Shown here in pieces: positions 58,175-64,000 of a stretch of DNA of 64,000 bases (position 1 is its first letter; the number at the start of each line of letters is the position of its first letter). This DNA is from Nicotiana tabacum. Taxonomy: Eukaryota; Streptophyta; Magnoliopsida; Solanales; Solanaceae. The stretch lies in contig NC_134085.1 of the NCBI RefSeq assembly GCF_000715075.1, positions 154,408,178-154,472,177 of the forward strand. Direction: 5' to 3'. The position numbers and the translations under genes were made by a program. The notes under the pieces are model-generated. The model made no database searches and had not been told where the DNA came from. It saw only the letters and a program-made list of their open reading frames with translations.

Positions 58175-58642
58175 GTCCGGTTTGGTCTCGTTTATCTTTA
58201 TGTAACTCTTGATTTTTGAGTCTTGTATCAAAATATTATATCGAAAATCAATGAAAAGATTTTTGATGTTTGTTTTGTAAAAAAAAATCAAGTATCTTGC
58301 ATATCTGAACTACGTAATGATCTGATTCATGCGGTGACATGATACATAGGAAACCCACAAAAGGCTCGATCAAGTATTCATTTTAAAATGGCTCTAAAGT
58401 AAGAGATCAAATAAGGCGAGTGAAAAAAATAATAAAAAAAAAGAAAAAAAAAGAAGGAAATAACAGTGTCAATAAGCAACAAGCTGATAGACCGGAATGA
58501 AACATTGAAGCCTTCCAAAAGCATTTTAGAAATGGTGGCGATGTTAGGAGCATGACATATTACGTGTAATTCATATCTATAAAATGCCTAACCCTAACAC
58601 GTTTGTTGTCTCTTAAACCAGTAAGTTTAAGGTGGTTGGTTT
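58175..58642 (+). other. ORF1-gag spacer of element D
   Basis: T-rich stretch, boundary module (58307-58372), purine-rich tract (about 58405-58460), short lead to gag. Same order as in B but a shorter tract. Confidence 0.78.
58307..58372 (+). other. Boundary module after ORF1 (element D)
   Basis: GAACTACG, TCTGATTCATGCGG, GATACATAGG, GGCTCGATC. Counterpart of 13268-13331. Confidence 0.62.
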
Positions 58643-60512
58643 GTGGTAAATCTGGCAGCACATCATTACTTCACAAGATCTAAGGGACCAGTAGTAATGG
58701 ATAACAGTGATGAAATTGAGTTGGTCAGTGACAATCCGCAGGGTCAGTCAGTTGAGCAAGAGTCTGAGGAGATAAGAAAATTAAGACAACAACTGTCAGA
58801 TGTATATCAAGCTTGGGTTTCTGGTCGACCTCTATCGCAGGGTCCCTCAGAGGGAACTTACACCATACCCCAAGCTACTCAGCCACCACTCCATGCAACG
58901 AGCGACCCCATTCTACCACCAGGGTATGTGCTGAACTACAACCTCCATGCTGCCCCCAGTACCTCTAATATGCGACCTCCAGTCGCACCGGTCAGAAACA
59001 CCCCTTTCGTCGTGTCTGGCGTACCGGTATATACAATCCCGCCACCACCTCCTGTGATGAGGCCAAATAATGAGCCATCATATCATGCTTATGATGGATA
59101 ATACTATTCTCCGAATATGGCTTTTGGGGTCTCGACTCCATACAATCAGACTCCTCGATACGAATCACCAGTGGAAAATGAAATGTCTGCCACGACGATT
59201 GAGCCAGATGAGACGGCCAGGAAAATGAAAACTCTTGAACAGAATATAAAGAACATACAGGGACTAGGTGGTCACAAAAGTGTTTCATTCAGTGATCTAT
59301 GCATGTTGCCTCATATCCATTTGCCACGAGGGTTCAAAACCCCAAAATTTGAGAAATATGATGGACACGGCGACCCTATCACCCACTTGAAAAGATACTA
59401 CAACCAGTTGAGGGGTGCAGAAGGAAAGGAAGAGGTGCTGATGGCTTACTTTGGGGAAAGCCTTGTGGGGGTAGCTTCTGAATGGTTCATTGACCAAGAC
59501 ATCTCTCACTGGCATGTTTGGGATGACATGGCCCAGGCCTTCATCAAGCAATTCCAATACAACATTGATATTGCACCAAACCGCAATTCCCTATCTAATA
59601 TGAGGAAAAAGCCTACGAAAAGCTTTAGGGAGTACGCCATCAAGTGGAGGGAGCAAGCGGCCAGAGTTAAGCCGCCCATGGATAATCATGAGATGATCAC
59701 TGTCTTTTTGGAGGCTCAAGAGCCTGATTATTTCCAAAACATGATGTCTGCAATGGGTAGGCCTTTTGCTGAAGCAATCAAGATAGGGTAAATGGTCGAA
59801 ATGGCCTAAAGACTGGCAGAATTATAAGTCAGGTTGCTCTCAAAGACACCACCCAAGTGATCCAAAATGGGTCGGGAAGTTTTGCAAATAGGAAAAAGAG
59901 AGATGAAGGTTCTATGATGACCTCGGGATTTAGGGAAGTTCAAAGAGGGGCATCACACCCTTATGTGCAAGTTTAGCAGGGGCGATCCAGCTACCCTCAA
60001 CATTACTATCCCCCACCAATTCCTCAATATTGTGTGGGCCCACCACAATATACAGTGTTCAATGCTCAATCATTTGCTCGCCTCCCAATCAGCAGGTATG
60101 GGCACCAGCTCCAAGGGGCCCCTGACCTCAGCAACAAAATTTTCAGGCACCCTACAATGCTCATCCCAGGCAGGATTATGGTCGAGAGCAGAGGCCGGCA
60201 GAAAAATTCACTCCATTAGCTTAATCATACTCTAGTTTATTCCAGAAGCTGAAGCAAATGGGCGTGATTGGACCCATCGCTCCCCACCACATGCATCCGA
60301 ATTCACATGGATTTCAAGCAAATGCTAGATGTGAATATCATTCAGGTGCCCCGTGGCATAGCACCGATGACTGTTGGACTCTGAAAGGAGCCATAGAAAG
60401 ACTCATTTCTGAAAAATTAATTGTAGTAACGAATGGCGAGGACCCTCCTAATGTGACAAATAACCCATTGTCGGAACACAACGATGTTCATTTCGTGGGA
60501 ATGATTGGCTGA
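58643..60512 (+). pseudogene. gag: gag of element D
   Basis: MVNLAAHHYFTRSKGP start with the family TRSK motif, then a glutamine/proline-rich linker, TAA at 59099-59101, and in the same frame the capsid-like core (LPRGFKTPKFEKYDGHGDP, ASEWFIDQDISHWHVWDDM, KSFREYAIKWREQAARVKPP). Further stops at 59789 and 59808, with frameshifts after about 59850. A C/H-rich segment (CEYHSGAPWHSTDDCW, near 60330) matches the same place in B and looks like a degenerate zinc-binding region. Confidence 0.91.
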
Positions 60513-62218
60513 GATCAGGAATACAAGCCGGTCGACCAAACAGAAATAACAGTGGGATCAATTCAAGAAGGAACAAGTCTGGAAGTAAGACCAAGCTGAG
60601 ATGTGCCGTTGATTGTGAAAGGCGCTCCGAACTCAGAAAAGGTAACTTTATTTGTGCCCAAGGTCTCGAGGTTAGAGGTTCGCTCCAATGTTCCAAGCCC
60701 AAGGTTGTATGTCCTTAGAGGCCACCCCGTCACAAGGCAGAATCGGGGCGGTACGAATGGCATAACAGAGCCGATCATAATCAAACCTGTCGTGCAACCC
60801 CATGTTACAAACACAAAAACTGTTCCTTGGAACTACAACAAAACTGTGATGACCTACAAAGGCAAGGAAATCATAGAGGAAGTGGGGGAAACTGGAGGTT
60901 TGACTCGATCGGGGAGGTGTTATTCTCCAGAAGAGTTGATGAAGGCCAAGCAAATCAGATGAGGCCAATTGCCAATAAAGAAGCCAGTCACTGAAGCAGA
61001 GGCAGAAAAGTTTTTGAAGAAAATGAAAGCTCAGGATTAGTCAATCATTGACCAGCTAAGAAAGACTTCTGCCCAAATCTCTCTACTGTCTCTGCTCATA
61101 CATTCCAAAGAGCATGCCCGTGTACTAATCAAGGTCCTGAACGAGGCACATATCTCAAAGGAGAGCCCAGTGAATCAGTTAGAGGAGATGGCCAATAGAT
61201 TTTTTGAGGTAAACAGAATCTCATTTACCGATGATGAACTTCTCGAGGAAGGAGCCGGGCACAATAGGGCTTTGAAATTGATGGTCAAATGTGAGGGGCA
61301 TTATGTAAAGAGAGTCATGATTGATAGAGGCTCAAGTGTAGATGTATTCCCTCTCTCTACTTTGCAAAGCATGAAGATCAATACGGACAAAATCCGACCC
61401 AGCAATGTTTGCATCCGGGCTTTCGATGGCTCAGCGAGAGATACCATGGGGGAAATCAACCTCACCATGACGATTGGGCCGGTGGACTTTGAGATTGTTT
61501 TCCAAGTAGTGGACATGGTCACTTCTTATAACTTTCTCCTTGGAAGGCCATGGATCCATACAGCCCGACCTGTGCCATCCACTTTGCACCAGATGCTCAA
61601 ATTCGAACATGATGGGCAAGAAATTATTGTTCACAGAGAAGACGAGTCTTCCATTTATAAAGACCTATTAATCCCCTGTATTGAGGCCAAGGAAGGGTCT
61701 GAGTCCATTGTCTATCAGGATTTTGAAGTGGTTGTTGTGGACCATGTCGAGGAAGGAAAGCCCATTCTACATCCTCGTCTTTCCGCCACATCTGTAATGG
61801 TGGCTACGGTTATGATGAGAAAAGGTTATGAGCCAGGAAAAGGTTTTGGGGCATCATTGCAAGGAATTTCAGAGCCTATTGCTCCGTTAGGCAACCAGGG
61901 TACTTTTGGCTTAGGCTTCAGGCCAACACAAGCAGACAAAAACAAATCCAAACACCGCAAAAAGAGTGGATGGGTCTTGCAACAGCCTATCCCTCATATT
62001 TTCTACGCTTTTGTCAAGCCACAACTCCGAGAGGGTCAAAACTCATCGGCGCATGCAAACATTGATGAAATTTGCCATGGCCTCAGCGAGATGTTTTCTG
62101 AAGTGAATATGATCCAGGTTGGTAAAGGCACTAGTCGTGCCGATGTGCAACTAATTGACCCAGACACCATGCTCACCAACTGGGAAGCAACTCCTTTCCC
62201 CACAAGGAAGGAGTCTTG
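60513..62218 (+). pseudogene. gag C-terminus, protease and G-patch of element D
   Basis: TRSGRCYSPEELMKAKQ block, frameshift near 60960, TAG near 61040, then a long open frame (61170 to 62219). The protease has VMIDRGSSVDVFPLS (D-R-G-S active-site region) and FLLGRPWIH; the G-patch is GYEPGKGFGASLQG ... FGLGFRP at 61825-61925. The reading ends with TNWEATPFPTRKES, whose last codon is split by the candidate splice donor at 62219. The best preserved protease region in the window. Confidence 0.9.
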
Positions 62219-62412
62219 GTAGACTGCTTTTGCAGATTCTTTTTTGTATTTTGGGTTACTTTCAGTGTTGTAATCCAAATATCTCAGGATGATTGTTTTG
62301 TTTTGATGTTAACCCTTCTATCCTTTCGAATTCAATAAAATACAGTTCAGTTTCCTATTAAGTTTCCTATCTTTTCCTTTTCCTAATTCCTGTCATTTTA
62401 TTTTCATTTCAG
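62219..62412 (+). other. Candidate intron between protease and RT, element D
   Basis: Donor GGTAGAC (GT at 62219-62220), U-rich interior, acceptor TTTTCATTTCAG ending at 62412 after a clear pyrimidine stretch. Length 194. Removing it joins the protease frame to the RT frame exactly; without removal a stop follows immediately. Ogre elements are published with a spliced intron here. Confidence 0.75.
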
Positions 62413-64000
62413 TTTTGTTAATGCCGGCTTTAATAACATGACATGCATGCAGAATTCATGCCTAGATCTTGAAAAGCTATCTAATATCGAAATAATGCAT
62501 CAAGAGGTTGAATATGAGGAAGATGAGATTGTTGAGGAAATAAAAAGAGAGTTGGAACAATTTGAAAACAAGCCTAAGCCAAACCTCAATGAAACTGAGA
62601 CGATTAATATCGGAAGTCCTGAAGAAGTTAGAGAAACGAAGATAAGCATTCACACTGAACAAAAAACCAGAGATATCTTGATTCAACTTTTATTTGAATA
62701 CAGAGATGTGTTTTCTTGGTCTTACGATGATATGCTGGATTTAAGTGCTGATCTGGTGGTTCATAAGCTTCCTACATATCTTGGTTTTCCACCAATCCAA
62801 CAAAAGTAACAAAAATTTAAAACAGACATGAGCGATAAAATCAAAGAAGAAATAATGAAGCAACTAAGCGCCAATGTGGTCAAAGCTGTCTGATACACCA
62901 CCTGGGTGGCAAATGTTGTCCCCGTGCTAAAGAAGGATGGAAAAACCAGAGTTTGTGTCAACTATAGGGACCTGAACAAAGCAAGTCCAAACGATAATTT
63001 TCCTTTGCCAAACATCCACATTCTTGTAGATAATTGCGCAAAGCATGAGATCCAATCATTTGTGGATTGCTATGCTGGGTACCACCAAATTCTAATGGAT
63101 GAGGATGATGTAGAATAGACTGCTTTCACCACGCCATGGGGTACTTATTGTTACATGGTCATGCCATTCGGTTTAAAGAATGTAGGGGCAACTTACATGA
63201 GGGCCATGACCACCATTTTTCACGACATGATGCACAAAGAGATTGAAGTATATGTCGACGATGTCATCATAAAATCAAAGACACAAGCTGATCACATGTG
63301 TGATTTGAAAAAGTTCTTTGAACAGCTTCGTAGGTATGACCTTAAGCTTAATCCAGCTAAGTGTGCATTTGGGGTCCCATCTAGGAAACTCCTCGGTTTT
63401 ATAGTCAGCCGGAGAGGCATCAAATTGGATCCATCTAAGATAAAGTCCATTCGAGATCTGCCACCCCCGAAGAACAAAAAAGAGGTCATGATTTTGCTCG
63501 GGAGGTTGAACTACATCAGTAGGTTCATTGCTCACCTCATAACCACGTGCGAGCCCATCTTTAAGTTGCTGAAAAAGGATGTCACTGTCAGATGGACAGA
63601 CGATTGCCAAAAGGCTTTTGACAGGATCAAAGATTATTTGTCAAAACCCCCTGTACTGGTCCCACCTGAACTTGGTAGGCCTTTGTTTTTATATCTATCA
63701 GTGATGGATAATTCCTTTGGATGCGTTCTGGGGAAACATGACGCAACAGGCAGAAAGGAACAGGCAATATATTATTTGAGCAAGAAGTTCACCGATTATA
63801 AGGTTAAGTACACCCTTTTAGAAAGGACATATTGTGCCTTGACTTGGGTCGCTCAAAAGTTGAGACATTATCTTTTGGCCTACACTACTTACCTCATATC
63901 CAGAATGGATCCCTTGAAGTACATCTTCCAAAAGCCAATGCCCACTGGCTGGCTCGCAAAATGGCAAATCCTGCTCACAGAGTTTGACATCGTCTATGTC
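62413..64000 (+). pseudogene. Reverse transcriptase and RNase H of element D, partial
   Basis: Acidic N-terminal linker, SWSYDDMLDLSADLVVHKLP, TAA at 62807-62809 and TGA near 62891, then the RT core (VPVLKKDGKTRVCVNYRDLN, DCYAGYHQILMDEDD), TAG at 63116-63118, MPFGLKN, ATYMRAMTTIFHDM and the catalytic YVDDVIIKS (63250). The frame is open from 63119 to the window end and includes the first RNase H (FLYLSVMDNSFGCVLG, QAIYYLSKKFTDYKVKYTLLE). Second RNase H and integrase would lie beyond the window. Confidence 0.93.

Larger units (their letters stand above)
51679..64000 (+). mobile_element. Element D: Tat/Ogre-type retrotransposon, runs off the window
   Basis: Plus-strand element with complete 5' LTR (51679-54702), primer site, leader, ORF1, gag, protease with G-patch, intron and RT/RNase H up to the last base. 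Its LTR differs strongly from those of A and B, but the order and the U5 structures are the same. Expected target duplication on the left: AGTAT (51674-51678). Confidence 0.93.

Overview
The window reads as repetitive plant nuclear DNA. I found no host gene, tRNA, rRNA or prokaryotic signal. Everything assignable is Ty3/gypsy LTR retrotransposon, mostly of Tat/Ogre type (long LTRs, a primer-binding site starting TGGYGACTCTGC, an extra ORF before gag, a G-patch after protease, two RNase H domains, a pro/RT intron), plus Tekay/Del-type elements (initiator-tRNA-Met-like primer site). The families look like those of Solanaceae such as Nicotiana, but sequence alone does not prove the species. All coding regions carry stops or frameshifts.

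Layout. Element B (plus strand, Tat type) covers everything from the left edge to 45998. Its 5' LTR is cut by the left edge and then interrupted by element A (338-9723, minus strand; target-site duplication ACTAT). B continues with primer site, leader, ORF1 (11059-13066) and gag (13698-15484). A compound Tekay-type insertion interrupts gag (LTR X from 15485, LTR Y 18484-21147). Gag/protease, a candidate intron, RT, RNase H, a second RNase H and integrase follow to 26653, then a repeat-rich 3' UTR. The 3' LTR starts at 29651 and is interrupted by a Tat solo LTR (31753-35938, duplication GTAGT) and by element E (36613-45044, minus strand, duplication ACCAG), a coding-poor non-autonomous element.

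Right of B are the tail of another Tekay-type LTR (F, to 46190) and an old minus-strand Tekay/Del element C (46191-51678) with decayed integrase, RT, protease and gag. C's 5' LTR is cut by element D (51679 to beyond the right edge), a second Tat element on the plus strand with a complete 5' LTR, ORF1, gag, protease, intron and RT. Inferred order: C oldest; F into C; B into F; A, X/Y, the solo LTR and E into B; D independently into C.

The most interesting signals are structures shared by the independent Tat copies: (1) an 11-nt primer-site-like motif in U5 of all six LTR copies; (2) three U5 stem-loops with compensatory changes; (3) a ~60-nt module recurring at the borders between coding units, often beside a purine-rich tract; (4) an intron between protease and RT whose removal keeps the frame in D. 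All comparisons were made by eye.
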